A stretch of 64,000 bases of DNA. Source: Clostridium sp. 26_21 (GTDB taxonomy: Bacteria; Bacillota; Clostridia; TANB77; CAG-508). Position numbers and translations under genes: made by a program. The stretch lies in assembly GCA_001915995.1 (NCBI GenBank), contig MNRO01000022.1, positions 1-64,000 on the forward strand. Reading direction: 5' to 3'. Shown in pieces: positions 16,261 to 25,047 of the stretch (the stretch's first letter is position 1; each line of letters begins with the position of its first letter). The notes beneath the pieces are model-generated. The model was not told the origin of the DNA. It was given only the letters and a program-made list of their open reading frames with translations, and did not search any database.

Positions 16261-16823
16261 TGACAACACAAATTTTAGGTAATGTATTTGAACATTATGA
16301 AGAAATTGACTCTACACAAACAGAAATACATAGAAGAATAGAAAAATGTAAAATACAAAATGGAACCATTATAATGGCAGATAGACAAACAAATGGAAAA
16401 GGAACACATGGTAGAGTTTGGCATACAGGTAATGAAAATAATATTGCATTTTCATTTTATATTGAAACAGAATGTGATCCACAAAAACTTGAAGGTATAA
16501 CAATAGAAATTGCACAAATATTAATACAAATTTTTGAAGAAAAATATGGAATAAATCTTCAAATAAAAGCTCCAAATGATATTTATTATAATGGAAAAAA
16601 AGTTGGTGGAATATTAACAGAATCTAAAATTGTTGGACAGAAAACAAAATATATAGTTGTAGGAATAGGCATAAATACTAATAGTAAGAATTTTAGTGAT
16701 GATATAAGAAATATTGCAACATCAATTAAAAAAGAATTTAACATAGATGTTGATAATTTATTTATTGTAAATGAATTTTGCAAAATATTTGAAAAAAGAT
16801 TAATGAAAAGGATAGAAGAATAA
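16260..16823 (+). CDS. birA: Biotin-[acetyl-CoA-carboxylase] ligase, catalytic domain only, 187 aa
   Basis: It attaches biotin to the lysine of the biotin carrier protein (AccB). The catalytic motif region reads DRQTNGKGTHGRVWH (about residues 40-55; usual GRGRxGR), and KAPNDIYYNGKKVGGIL is the KWPNDI-type segment. At 187 residues it lacks the N-terminal helix-turn-helix repressor domain of bifunctional BirA and the C-terminal SH3-like domain is absent or reduced, so it should not repress biotin genes. It sits directly upstream of the genes for its substrate. It overlaps the preceding stop codon by one base. Confidence 0.88.
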   Translation: MTTQILGNVFEHYEEIDSTQTEIHRRIEKCKIQNGTIIMADRQTNGKGTHGRVWHTGNENNIAFSFYIETECDPQKLEGITIEIAQILIQIFEEKYGINLQIKAPNDIYYNGKKVGGILTESKIVGQKTKYIVVGIGINTNSKNFSDDIRNIATSIKKEFNIDVDNLFIVNEFCKIFEKRLMKRIEE

Positions 16824-16824
16824 T

Positions 16825-17766
16825 ATGAAAATAGGATTTTTGTTCCCAGGTCAAGGTTCACAATATGTTGGAATGGGAAAAGATTTATATGAGAAATATG
16901 AGGAAGTTAGAAATATATATGATAGAGTAGAAAATTTGACAGGAGTAGATGTGAAAAAGATATCATTTGAAGGTCCTGAAGAAGAATTAAATCAAACTAA
17001 AAATACTCAACTTTGTATTTTAACAATGAGTTTAGCAATATTAGAAATACTTAATAAAAATGGAGTAAAAGCAGAAATGTCAGTAGGTTTAAGCCTTGGT
17101 GAATATTCTGCACTAATATATAGTGGAATATTAAATTTTGAAGATGGAGTAAAATTAGTTCAAAAACGTGGAGAATATATGCAAAATTTAGTTCCTGATG
17201 GTGAATGGCTAATGTCAGCTATACTTGGAATGGGAGAAGATGAAGTTGAAGAAGTATGTTCAAAAATTCAAAATGGATTTGCAGTACCAGTAAATTTTAA
17301 TTGCCCAGGTCAAATTGTAATTTCAGGTGATAAAGATGGAATAAAAGAAGCAGAAAATATAGCTAAACAATATGGTGCTAGAAGAGTTATTGAATTAAAA
17401 ACATCAGGTCCTTTTCATACTATAAAATTACAAAAAGCATCTGATGAATTAAGAAAAGAATTAGATAAAATAAAATTTAATAATGGAGATTCAAAAGTTA
17501 TTAAAAATATAGATGCTGAAGTTTATACAGAAAATGATGATATGAAAGATATTTTAGCAAAACATATAATTAGTCCTGTTAGATTTTCAAAGAGTTTGGA
17601 AAATATGATTAAACTTGGTGTTGATACTTTTATTGAAATAGGGCCAGGTAAGACATTGTCTGGATTTGCTAAAAAGATTAAAACAGATAAAGAGATAAGG
17701 ATTTTTAATGTGACAGATGTGGAAACATTGAAAAACGTTTTATATCAAGTTCTGGAAAAAAATTAA
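16825..17766 (+). CDS. fabD: Malonyl-CoA:ACP transacylase, 313 aa
   Basis: It transfers malonyl from CoA to acyl carrier protein, supplying FASII elongation. FPGQGSQYVGMGKDLYEKY opens the protein. The nucleophile motif GLSLGEYSAL is near residue 90, the arginine region is QKRGEYMQ, and the catalytic His is in GPFHTIKL near 200. Length is standard. It lies one base after birA and about 30 bases before fabG, in one operon. Confidence 0.96.
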   Translation: MKIGFLFPGQGSQYVGMGKDLYEKYEEVRNIYDRVENLTGVDVKKISFEGPEEELNQTKNTQLCILTMSLAILEILNKNGVKAEMSVGLSLGEYSALIYSGILNFEDGVKLVQKRGEYMQNLVPDGEWLMSAILGMGEDEVEEVCSKIQNGFAVPVNFNCPGQIVISGDKDGIKEAENIAKQYGARRVIELKTSGPFHTIKLQKASDELRKELDKIKFNNGDSKVIKNIDAEVYTENDDMKDILAKHIISPVRFSKSLENMIKLGVDTFIEIGPGKTLSGFAKKIKTDKEIRIFNVTDVETLKNVLYQVLEKN

Positions 17767-17795
17767 TTATTTTTCAATAAGAAAGGTGGAAGAAA

Positions 17796-18530
17796 ATGGA
17801 GAAATGTGCATTAATAACAGGTGCAACAAGAGGAATAGGCAAACAAATAGCAATAACATTAGCAAAACAAGGCTATAATATTGCATTAAATTATAGAAAA
17901 GAAAATGAAGAACTAGAAAATACCAAAAAAAAAATTGAAGAAATTGGAGTTCAAGTTATAGCAGTAAAAGGTGATGTTGCAAATTTCGAAGAGTGTGAAA
18001 ACTTTGTAAAACAAGTAATAGAAAGATTTGGACAAATAGATGTATTAGTAAATAATGCAGGAATTACAAAAGATATGTTACTTATGAGAATGAAGAAAGA
18101 AGATTTTGAACAAGTAATAGATACTAATTTAGTTGGAACATTTAATGTTACAAAAAATGTAGTGCCATATATGATGAAAGCTCGTTATGGAAGAATAATT
18201 AATATTTCATCTGTTGTTGGAATTTCAGGTAATGCAGGTCAAACAAATTATTCTGCATCAAAAGCAGGAATTATCGGATTTACAAAGAGTTTGGCTAAAG
18301 AGATTGCTTCAAGAAATATTTTAGTAAATGCTGTTGCTCCTGGTTTTATTGAAACAAATATGACTGATGTTTTAAAAGATGATGTTAAACAGGAAATTGC
18401 CAAAAATATTCCTTTGAAGAGAATGGGAACTGCTCAAGATGTTGCTAATGTTGTTAAGTTTTTAGCTTCTGATGATAGTTCTTATATTACTGGGCAAGTT
18501 ATTAATGTTGATGGTGGTATGCTTATGTGA
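17796..18530 (+). CDS. fabG: 3-oxoacyl-ACP reductase, 244 aa
   Basis: An NADPH-dependent short-chain dehydrogenase for the first reduction of the FASII cycle. The cofactor motif TGATRGIGKQIA is at the N-terminus, NNAGITKD near 90, the catalytic Ser in NISSVVG and YSASKAG (Tyr-xxx-Lys) near 150, and VNVDGGM-type end sequence. AAGGTGG lies upstream of ATG 17796. It is followed by a 130-base gap holding a nested palindrome before fabF, so fabF may be partly decoupled. Confidence 0.96.
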   Translation: MEKCALITGATRGIGKQIAITLAKQGYNIALNYRKENEELENTKKKIEEIGVQVIAVKGDVANFEECENFVKQVIERFGQIDVLVNNAGITKDMLLMRMKKEDFEQVIDTNLVGTFNVTKNVVPYMMKARYGRIINISSVVGISGNAGQTNYSASKAGIIGFTKSLAKEIASRNILVNAVAPGFIETNMTDVLKDDVKQEIAKNIPLKRMGTAQDVANVVKFLASDDSSYITGQVINVDGGMLM

Positions 18531-18629
18531 TTTGAATAATAATTAAAATTTTCAGTTAACACATACTGAGGCTGTAATAAGCAAGCTTTAATAGCCTCAG
18601 TGTTCGTCAAAATTTAATTCTTATTCAAA
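18531..18629 (+). repeat. Nested 99-base palindromic element between fabG and fabF
   Basis: The outer arms are TTTGAATAATAATTAAAATT (18531 on) and its near-exact inverse ending at 18629. The middle arms are AACAC and GTGTT; the inner arms are ACTGAGGCT (18565-18573) and AGCCTCAGT (18593-18601), with AAGC/GCTT near the tip. There is no T-run, so it is not a normal terminator. It could be a small palindromic mobile element or an mRNA processing/stability structure inside the operon. I see no second copy in the window. Confidence 0.6.
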
Positions 18630-18660
18630 TAAAATAAGTAAAAAAATAGGAGAGAAAGAT

Positions 18661-19896
18661 ATGGAAAGAAGAGTAGTAATTACAGGACTTGGAGCAATAA
18701 CTCCAATAGGAAAAGATGTAAATGAATCATGGAATAGTATATTAAATAAAAAATGTGGAATTGATAATATTTCTTTATTTGATAATTCTACATTTAAAAC
18801 AAAAGTAGATGCAGAAGTTAAAAATTATGAATCACAAGAATATTTTGATTTGAAACAATCAAAAAGATTAGATAGAAGTTCACAATTTGCAATTATAGCT
18901 TCAAGAGAAGCTTTTAAAGATAGTGGAATTACAAAAGAAAATACAGATTTTGAAAGAGTAGGAGTATTTGTAAGTTCAGGAATTGCAGGGCTAAGCACAA
19001 TTCAAGAACAATGTACAATAAATTGTACAAAAGGACATAATAGAATTTCACCAATGTTTATTCCAATGTCAATTGCAAATATGCCAGCAGGAAATGTTGC
19101 AATTGAATTAGGCGCAAAAGGGGAATCAATTTCAATACTTTCAGCTTGTGCATCATCAACACATGCAATAGGAGAAGCATATAAAACAATAAAATATGGT
19201 TCAGAAGATGTAATAGTAGCAGGTGGTTCAGAAGCATCAATATGTGAAATTGGAATTGCAGGATTTGAAAATATGAAAGCATTATCAAGTGCAACAGATA
19301 TAACGAGGGCAAGTATTCCATTTGATAAAGAAAGAAGTGGATTTGTAATGGGAGAAGGTGCAGGTGTTTTAGTTTTAGAAGAACTAGAACATGCACAAAA
19401 AAGAGGTGCAAAAATATATGCTGAAATAATTGGATATGGTGCAACATCAGATGCTTATCATATAACATCACCAGCTCCTGATGGAGAAGGTGCAGCAAGA
19501 GCTATGACAAGAGCAATAGAAGATGCAAAAATAAAACCAGAAGATATAAATTATATAAATGCACATGGAACTTCAACACATTTAAATGATTCTTGCGAAA
19601 CAATGGCAATAAAAAAAGCATTAGGAAAATATAGTTCAAAAGTAATGATAAGTTCAACAAAAGGAAATACAGGTCATTTATTAGGAGCTGCAGGTGGAGT
19701 AGAGGCAATTTTCTGTACAAAAGCAATTGAACAAGGAAAAGTTCCGCCAACTATTAATTATAAAGAAAAAGATGAAGAATGTGATTTAGATATAGTTCCA
19801 AATGAAGTAAGAAATGAAAAAATAAATATTGTAATGTCAAACTCTTTAGGATTTGGAGGACATAATGCAAGTATTATTTTAAAAAAATATGAGTAA
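18661..19896 (+). CDS. fabF: 3-oxoacyl-ACP synthase II, 411 aa
   Basis: The condensing enzyme that elongates acyl-ACP. The thiolase-fold catalytic triad is visible: Cys in SACASSTHA near residue 163, His in NAHGTSTHLND near 302, and His in TKGNTGHLLGAAGG near 340. Length is typical. AGGAGAG precedes ATG 18661. No fabH (initiation) and no acpP gene is found next to it, which is unusual for a Firmicutes fab cluster. Confidence 0.97.
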   Translation: MERRVVITGLGAITPIGKDVNESWNSILNKKCGIDNISLFDNSTFKTKVDAEVKNYESQEYFDLKQSKRLDRSSQFAIIASREAFKDSGITKENTDFERVGVFVSSGIAGLSTIQEQCTINCTKGHNRISPMFIPMSIANMPAGNVAIELGAKGESISILSACASSTHAIGEAYKTIKYGSEDVIVAGGSEASICEIGIAGFENMKALSSATDITRASIPFDKERSGFVMGEGAGVLVLEELEHAQKRGAKIYAEIIGYGATSDAYHITSPAPDGEGAARAMTRAIEDAKIKPEDINYINAHGTSTHLNDSCETMAIKKALGKYSSKVMISSTKGNTGHLLGAAGGVEAIFCTKAIEQGKVPPTINYKEKDEECDLDIVPNEVRNEKINIVMSNSLGFGGHNASIILKKYE

Positions 19897-19922
19897 TATT
19901 GCTGACAGAAAGGAATATAAAA

Positions 19923-20360
19923 ATGAATTATGAAGATATAAAAAAATTAATTGATGATATGGGGAATTCTAAATTAACAGAGATTTCAATAGATTTTCCA
20001 GATGGAACAAAAATTGGAATGAAAAAAGAAGTAAAAGTAGTTGAAAAAGTACAAGAAAAAAATATACAACATATTGAGCAAAAAGAAGTAAATGAAATTG
20101 TAGAAACAGAAACACAAGAAGATAGTTGTAAAATTGTAAAATCACCAATGGTTGGAACATTTTATTTAAAACCAGATCCTAATTCAAATCCTTATGTAGA
20201 GATTGGAAAGAAAGTAAAAAAAGGTGATGTTTTATGTATTATAGAAGCAATGAAATTAATGAATGAAATAGAATGTGAATTTGATGGTGAAATTGCAGAA
20301 ATACTTGTTAAAGATGGAGAGATGGTCGAATATGGAAAGCCATTATTTAAGATAAAATAA
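19923..20360 (+). CDS. accB: Biotin carboxyl carrier protein of acetyl-CoA carboxylase, 145 aa
   Basis: It carries biotin between the carboxylase and transferase halves of acetyl-CoA carboxylase. The C-terminal biotinyl domain has EAMKLMNEIECE with the biotinylated Lys, and SPMVGTFYLKPDPNSNPYVE upstream with the prokaryotic thumb region. A charged linker occupies residues 40-70. ATG 19923 follows GAAAGGAAT; the longer TTG frame from 19899 would swallow that site. Confidence 0.95.
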   Translation: MNYEDIKKLIDDMGNSKLTEISIDFPDGTKIGMKKEVKVVEKVQEKNIQHIEQKEVNEIVETETQEDSCKIVKSPMVGTFYLKPDPNSNPYVEIGKKVKKGDVLCIIEAMKLMNEIECEFDGEIAEILVKDGEMVEYGKPLFKIK

Positions 20361-20377
20361 AAGGAAGGAAAATAAAG

Positions 20378-20809
20378 ATGTTAAATAAAGAGCAAATAAA
20401 AGAAATAATACCACAAAGAGAACCATTTTTAATGATAGATGAGGTAGAAGAATATATACCAGGAGAAAGTGCAGTAGCATATAAATATGTAAATGAAGAA
20501 GAATGGTACTTTAAAGGACATTTTCCTGGAAATCCAATAATGCCAGGTGTACTAATAACAGAAAGTTTAGCACAAGCTGGAGCAATTGCAATATTAAGTA
20601 TGGAAGAAAATAAAGGAAAAAATGCTTTATTTGGTGGAATAGACAAAATGAAATTCAAAAAAATGGTTGTTCCAGGAGATAAGTTAAAATTAGAAGTAAA
20701 AATTGTAAAAAGAAAAGGTCCAATTGGAATTGGAGAAGCAATAGCCACAGTTGATGGTAAAATTGTAGCAAAAGGTGAATTAACATTTGCAGTAGTTGAT
20801 AACAAATAA
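20378..20809 (+). CDS. fabZ: 3-hydroxyacyl-ACP dehydratase, 143 aa
   Basis: A hot-dog-fold enzyme that removes water from 3-hydroxyacyl-ACP. The catalytic His is in GHFPGNPIMPGVLITESLAQ near residues 50-68, with the helix Glu in ESLAQ. PQREPFLMIDEVEEYIPGE is the characteristic N-terminus. Length is standard. It lies between accB and accC, a common Firmicutes order. Confidence 0.96.
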   Translation: MLNKEQIKEIIPQREPFLMIDEVEEYIPGESAVAYKYVNEEEWYFKGHFPGNPIMPGVLITESLAQAGAIAILSMEENKGKNALFGGIDKMKFKKMVVPGDKLKLEVKIVKRKGPIGIGEAIATVDGKIVAKGELTFAVVDNK

Positions 20810-20863
20810 AAAATTGTTAATATGTGTGAACTTGAAACAATAGAGAAAAGGATGGGAATATAA

Positions 20864-22207
20864 ATGAACAAGATATTAATTGCAAATAGAGGAGAAATAG
20901 CAGTCAGAATAATAAGAGCATGTAAAGAAATGAATATAAAAACAGTAGCAGTATATTCAGAAATAGATAAAGATGCAATGCATACAAAACTTGCAGATGA
21001 AGCAATTTGTATAGGCCCAGCAAGCTCAAATAAAAGTTATTTGAATTTCAAAAACATAATAGAGGCAGCACATATTACAGGGGCAGATGGAATACATCCA
21101 GGTTTTGGGTTTTTATCAGAAAACAGTCAATTTGCAAAAATATGTGAAGAATCAAATATAAAATTCATAGGACCTAAATATCAAGTAATAGAATTATTAG
21201 GAAATAAATCAAATGCAAAAAAATTAATGGAATCTGCAGGAGTTCCAGTAATACCAGGTTCAAAAGGAAGTGTTACAGGGCTTACAGATGCAATAAAAAC
21301 AGCTGAAAAAATAGGATATCCTGTTATGCTAAAAGCAGCAGCTGGTGGTGGTGGAAAGGGAATACGAATTGCAAATAATTCTGAAGAACTAGAAAAAAAT
21401 TATAATATAGTAAAACAAGAAGCAAAAATATCTTTTAATGATGATGAAATATATATGGAAAAATTCATAAAAAATCCTCGTCATGTAGAAATTCAAATAT
21501 TAGCAGACGAACATGGAAATGTAATACATTTAGGAGAAAGAGATTGTTCAATTCAAAGAAGAAATCAAAAAGTATTAGAAGAAACACCATCAACAGCAAT
21601 AGATGATAAATTAAGAAATAAAATGGGAGAAGCGGCAGTAAAAGCAGCTAAAGTTGCAGGATATACAAGTTGTGGAACAATAGAATTTTTAGTGGATAGT
21701 GATAAAAACTTTTATTTTATGGAAATGAATACAAGAATTCAAGTAGAACATCCAATAACAGAAGAAAGAACAGGTATAGACATAGTAAAAGAACAAATAA
21801 AAATAGCAGCAGGTGAAACATTAAAATTAAAACAAAAAGATGTTGAATTTAGAGGATATAGTATGGAATGTAGAATAAATGCAGAAAATCCTAGTAAGAA
21901 TTTTATGCCATGTCCAGGAACAATTACAGGATTAAACTTACCAGGAGGTAATGGTGTAAGAATAGATACAGCAATATATGAAGGATATACAATTCCACCA
22001 ACATATGATTCAATGATAGCCAAAATAATAACACATGGAGATAGTAGAAATGAAGCAATTAGCAAAATGAAAAGAGCATTGGAAGAAACTGTGATTGAAG
22101 GTGTTGATACAAATATAGACTTTTTATTTAAAATAATTAAAAATCCAAATTTTATTAGGGGAAATTTTGATACTTCTTTTATTGAAAAAGAAATATTAAA
22201 GAAATAA
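20864..22207 (+). CDS. accC: Biotin carboxylase subunit of acetyl-CoA carboxylase, 447 aa
   Basis: An ATP-grasp enzyme that carboxylates biotin on AccB. The N-terminal IANRGEIAVRIIRACKE, the glycine-rich ATP loop AAAGGGGKGIRIA near 165, the MEKFI...HVEIQ segment, and EMNTRIQVEHPITE near 290 are all intact. Length is normal. The ribosome site AAAAGGATGG is close to the ATG at 20864. Confidence 0.97.
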   Translation: MNKILIANRGEIAVRIIRACKEMNIKTVAVYSEIDKDAMHTKLADEAICIGPASSNKSYLNFKNIIEAAHITGADGIHPGFGFLSENSQFAKICEESNIKFIGPKYQVIELLGNKSNAKKLMESAGVPVIPGSKGSVTGLTDAIKTAEKIGYPVMLKAAAGGGGKGIRIANNSEELEKNYNIVKQEAKISFNDDEIYMEKFIKNPRHVEIQILADEHGNVIHLGERDCSIQRRNQKVLEETPSTAIDDKLRNKMGEAAVKAAKVAGYTSCGTIEFLVDSDKNFYFMEMNTRIQVEHPITEERTGIDIVKEQIKIAAGETLKLKQKDVEFRGYSMECRINAENPSKNFMPCPGTITGLNLPGGNGVRIDTAIYEGYTIPPTYDSMIAKIITHGDSRNEAISKMKRALEETVIEGVDTNIDFLFKIIKNPNFIRGNFDTSFIEKEILKK

Positions 22208-22228
22208 TTTTATTGAAAGAGGTTAAAT

Positions 22229-23065
22229 ATGATAGTAGACAAAATAAAAAAAAGAGAACCTACTGCCAAAAGAAAAGAAAACAAAGTTGATATACCTGTT
22301 GGAAAATGGGTAAAATGTGATAAATGTAAAGAAATAATTTATAAAGAAACAATCAGAGAAAATATGAATATTTGTCCTAATTGTGGTGGATATTTTAGAA
22401 TGCATATAAATAGAAGGCTTGAAAGTATAATTGATGAAGGAACATATCAAAAATTTGACTTGAATATAGATACAACAAATCCATTAAACTTAGAAGATTA
22501 CACTAAAAAGATAAAAGCTTTAAGAGAAAAAACAGGATTGCAGGAAGCAGTAAGTGCAGGAAAAGGAAAAATAAATGGTGAAGATGTTGTAATATGTGTA
22601 ATGGATAGTGGATTTTTGATGGGAAGTATGGGAGTAGTTGTTGGTGAAAAGATTACATATTCAATAGAAAAAGCAGTAGAATTAAAACTTCCAATAATAA
22701 TATTTTGCGTTTCTGGTGGTGCAAGAATGCAAGAAGGAATAATGTCATTAATGCAAATGGCAAAAACAACATCTGCTATATCTAAATTAAATGAAGCAGG
22801 ATTATTATATATATCTGTTCTAACAGATCCAACTTATGGAGGTGTAACAGCATCTTTTGCAAGTATAGCAGATATAATTTTAGCAGAACCAGGTGCAATG
22901 ATAGGATTTGCTGGTCAAAGAGTTATTGAACAAACCATTGGAGAGAAATTACCAGAAGGATTTCAAACAGCAGAATTTTTATTAGAACATGGATTTATAG
23001 ATAAAATTGTTGAAAGAAAAGATTTGAAAAATACATTATCAAATCTAATACAATTAAATAAATAA
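22229..23065 (+). CDS. accD: Acetyl-CoA carboxylase carboxyltransferase subunit beta, 278 aa
   Basis: One half of the carboxyltransferase, partnering AccA. The N-terminal four-cysteine zinc ribbon is complete (CDKC near 29 and CPNC near 50), followed by the crotonase-type fold with FCVSGGARMQEGIMSLMQM near 165-185 and GGVTASFASIAD near 205. The ATG at 22229 follows GAAAGAGGTTAAAT. Confidence 0.96.
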   Translation: MIVDKIKKREPTAKRKENKVDIPVGKWVKCDKCKEIIYKETIRENMNICPNCGGYFRMHINRRLESIIDEGTYQKFDLNIDTTNPLNLEDYTKKIKALREKTGLQEAVSAGKGKINGEDVVICVMDSGFLMGSMGVVVGEKITYSIEKAVELKLPIIIFCVSGGARMQEGIMSLMQMAKTTSAISKLNEAGLLYISVLTDPTYGGVTASFASIADIILAEPGAMIGFAGQRVIEQTIGEKLPEGFQTAEFLLEHGFIDKIVERKDLKNTLSNLIQLNK

Positions 23066-23154
23066 TATATATAATAAAAGTTAGAAGTTTTTATTGATGA
23101 CAGAAAGTTAGAATTGTGTGAGAATAAATCAGATTTTAAGGAAGGAAAGATAAA

Positions 23155-23952
23155 ATGGATGCTTATGAAAAAGTAGAAATTGCAAGAAATCCTAAAAGAA
23201 AAACATCATTAGATTATATAGAAAAAATATTTGATGAATTTATTGAATTACATGGAGATAGACAATTTAGAGATGATAAAGCAATAGTTTGTGGACTTGC
23301 AAGAATTGGTAATCAAAATTTTACAATTATAGCAGAACAAAAAGGAAGAACAACAAAAGAAAATATTGAAAGAAATTTTGGAATGCCAAATCCAGAAAGC
23401 TATAGAAAAGGAATAAGATTTATGAAACAAGCAGAAAAATTTCATAGACCTGTAATTACTTTTATAGATACAAAAGGGGCATATCCAGGAATTGGAGCAG
23501 AAGAAAGAGGACAAGGTGAAGCAATTGCAAGTTCAATGTTAGAAATGGCAAGTTTAACAGTTCCAACAATTAGTATTATTATTGGAGAAGGATCAAGTGG
23601 AGGAGCTTTAGCATTAGGACTTGGAAACAAGGTATTAATGCTTGAAAATGCTATATATTCAATTCTTTCACCAGAAGGATATGCAAGTATATTATGGAAA
23701 GATGCTTCAAGAGCAAAAGAAGCGGCAGAAAAAATGAAATTAACAGCCAAAGATTTAAAAGAAATGAATGTAATTGATGAAATAATAAAAGAACCAGAAA
23801 TTGAAGAAAGTGAAGCTTGTGAAGTTGTTAGCCAAAATTTGAAAAATGAAATTTTGAAAGCAATAAAAAAATATGCTAAAATGAAACCAGAAGATATAAA
23901 AGAAGAAAGATACCAAAAGTTTAGAAATATGGGAGAATTTCAAATATTATAA
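23155..23952 (+). CDS. accA: Acetyl-CoA carboxylase carboxyltransferase subunit alpha, 265 aa
   Basis: The partner of AccD, completing acetyl-CoA carboxylase. It shows GDRQFRDDKAIVCGLA near residue 35, DTKGAYPGIGAEERGQGEAI near 105, and GEGSSGGALALG near 140, all hallmarks of AccA. It is slightly shorter at the N-terminus than the E. coli protein, as usual for Firmicutes. GGAAGGAAAG precedes the ATG. The 89-base gap before accD and the 87-base gap after it are larger than elsewhere in the cluster. Confidence 0.96.
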   Translation: MDAYEKVEIARNPKRKTSLDYIEKIFDEFIELHGDRQFRDDKAIVCGLARIGNQNFTIIAEQKGRTTKENIERNFGMPNPESYRKGIRFMKQAEKFHRPVITFIDTKGAYPGIGAEERGQGEAIASSMLEMASLTVPTISIIIGEGSSGGALALGLGNKVLMLENAIYSILSPEGYASILWKDASRAKEAAEKMKLTAKDLKEMNVIDEIIKEPEIEESEACEVVSQNLKNEILKAIKKYAKMKPEDIKEERYQKFRNMGEFQIL

Positions 23953-24039
23953 AAAGGAGGAAAATAGTTTGTTTGTGTTTAAATAATTGTCTAATAAAAA
24001 GGAATTATACACAAATTTTATAAACTATAAAAAAAAGAA

Positions 24040-24813
24040 ATGTTATTAGAAGGTAAAAAAATATTAATAATGGGAATAAGAAACAAATGGAGTATAGCAT
24101 TTGGAATTGCAAAATCAGCTTATGAAAATGGAGCACAATTATTATTTACATATATGGGAGAAGAAAATAAAGAAAAAATAGAAGAACTTGTATCAGAATT
24201 TAAAGGAAGTAAAGCATATGTATTAAATGGTGCTTCAGAAGATGAAAAAGTAAGAGAGACATTTACAAAAATAAAAGAAGAAAATGGAAAAATAGATGGA
24301 ATAGTACATGCAATAGCACATGCAAATACAGAAGATTTGCATAATGATTTTATATATACAAGTAAAGAAGGATTTGCACATGCTTGTGATGTTAGTGCAT
24401 ATTCATTTGTATTAATTGCAAGAATGGCAAAAGAATTAGATATGCTAAATGAAAATGCAAGTTTAATTACATTAACATATCATGGTTCAACAAAAGTATT
24501 AGAAGGATATAATGTAATGGGAATTGCTAAAGCAGCATTAGAATCTAGTGTTAGATATTTAGCAGAAAATTTAGGAAAAGAAAATATAAGAGTTAATGCA
24601 GTATCAGCAGGACCAATAAAAACATTATCTGCAAAAGGAATAAAAGATTTTAGTTCAATATTAAATGTAGTAGAACAAAAGGCTCCTTTACACAGAAATG
24701 TTACAACTGTACAAGTTGGAAATGTAGCAACATTTTTATTAAGTTCTATGTCAGAAGCAGTTACAGGTCAAGTTATTTATGCAGATAATGGATATAATAT
24801 AATGGGAGTATAG
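24040..24813 (+). CDS. fabI: Enoyl-ACP reductase, FabI type, 257 aa
   Basis: It completes the FASII cycle with NADH or NADPH. An SDR enzyme of the FabI subtype: GKKILIMGIRNKWSIAFGIA at the N-terminus, and YNVMGIAKAALE with the Tyr-x6-Lys pair near residues 156-163, then VNAVSAGPIKTLSAKGI. The catalytic-site Tyr in LTYHGS is also present. Many clostridia use FabK instead. The start at 24040 has only a weak purine-rich site, while a strong orphan GGAGG lies at 23956-23960 right after accA, followed only by a five-codon TTG frame. Confidence 0.92.
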   Translation: MLLEGKKILIMGIRNKWSIAFGIAKSAYENGAQLLFTYMGEENKEKIEELVSEFKGSKAYVLNGASEDEKVRETFTKIKEENGKIDGIVHAIAHANTEDLHNDFIYTSKEGFAHACDVSAYSFVLIARMAKELDMLNENASLITLTYHGSTKVLEGYNVMGIAKAALESSVRYLAENLGKENIRVNAVSAGPIKTLSAKGIKDFSSILNVVEQKAPLHRNVTTVQVGNVATFLLSSMSEAVTGQVIYADNGYNIMGV

Positions 24814-24838
24814 AACTATACTCCATTAATTTTTTACA
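24805..24838 (+). terminator. Terminator of the fatty-acid synthesis operon
   Basis: GGAGTATAG and CTATACTCC pair over an AA loop, beginning inside the fabI stop codon, followed by ATTAATTTTTT. Confidence 0.8.
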
Positions 24839-24937
24839 AAATATATTCAAATAATTATTAAATAACTTTTTTATAGTATAATATAAATTGAAAATGAAAA
24901 AAATGCAAATAAAAATATGACAAACTATGGTAATTAA

Positions 24938-24964
24938 AGTCAATATTCATATTGACTTTTTTTC
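24938..24964 (+). terminator. Terminator upstream of minD
   Basis: AGTCAATAT and ATATTGACT form a compact stem followed by seven T. A TATAAT at 24877-24882 could start a short RNA of about 75 bases ending here, but its -35 is poor. No frame in 24840-24940 is convincing. Confidence 0.75.
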
Positions 24965-24980
24965 AATTTGAGTGTATTAT
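24952..24980 (+). promoter_or_regulatory. Promoter of the minD-minE-rodA-dus operon
   Basis: TTGACT (24952-24957), which is also the right arm of the preceding terminator, a 17-base spacer and TATTAT (24975-24980). Confidence 0.6.
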
Positions 24981-25047
24981 ATAAGCATAATTTAGGATAA
25001 ATAAAAGAGCAAAAAAATGAAAAAACAAAATCCTAAGGAGGAAAAGT

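Noticed and set aside
24877..24964. A possible small RNA between fabI and minD
   Set aside because: Only a -10 box and a terminator are visible; the -35 is poor and no conserved structure other than the terminator is seen.
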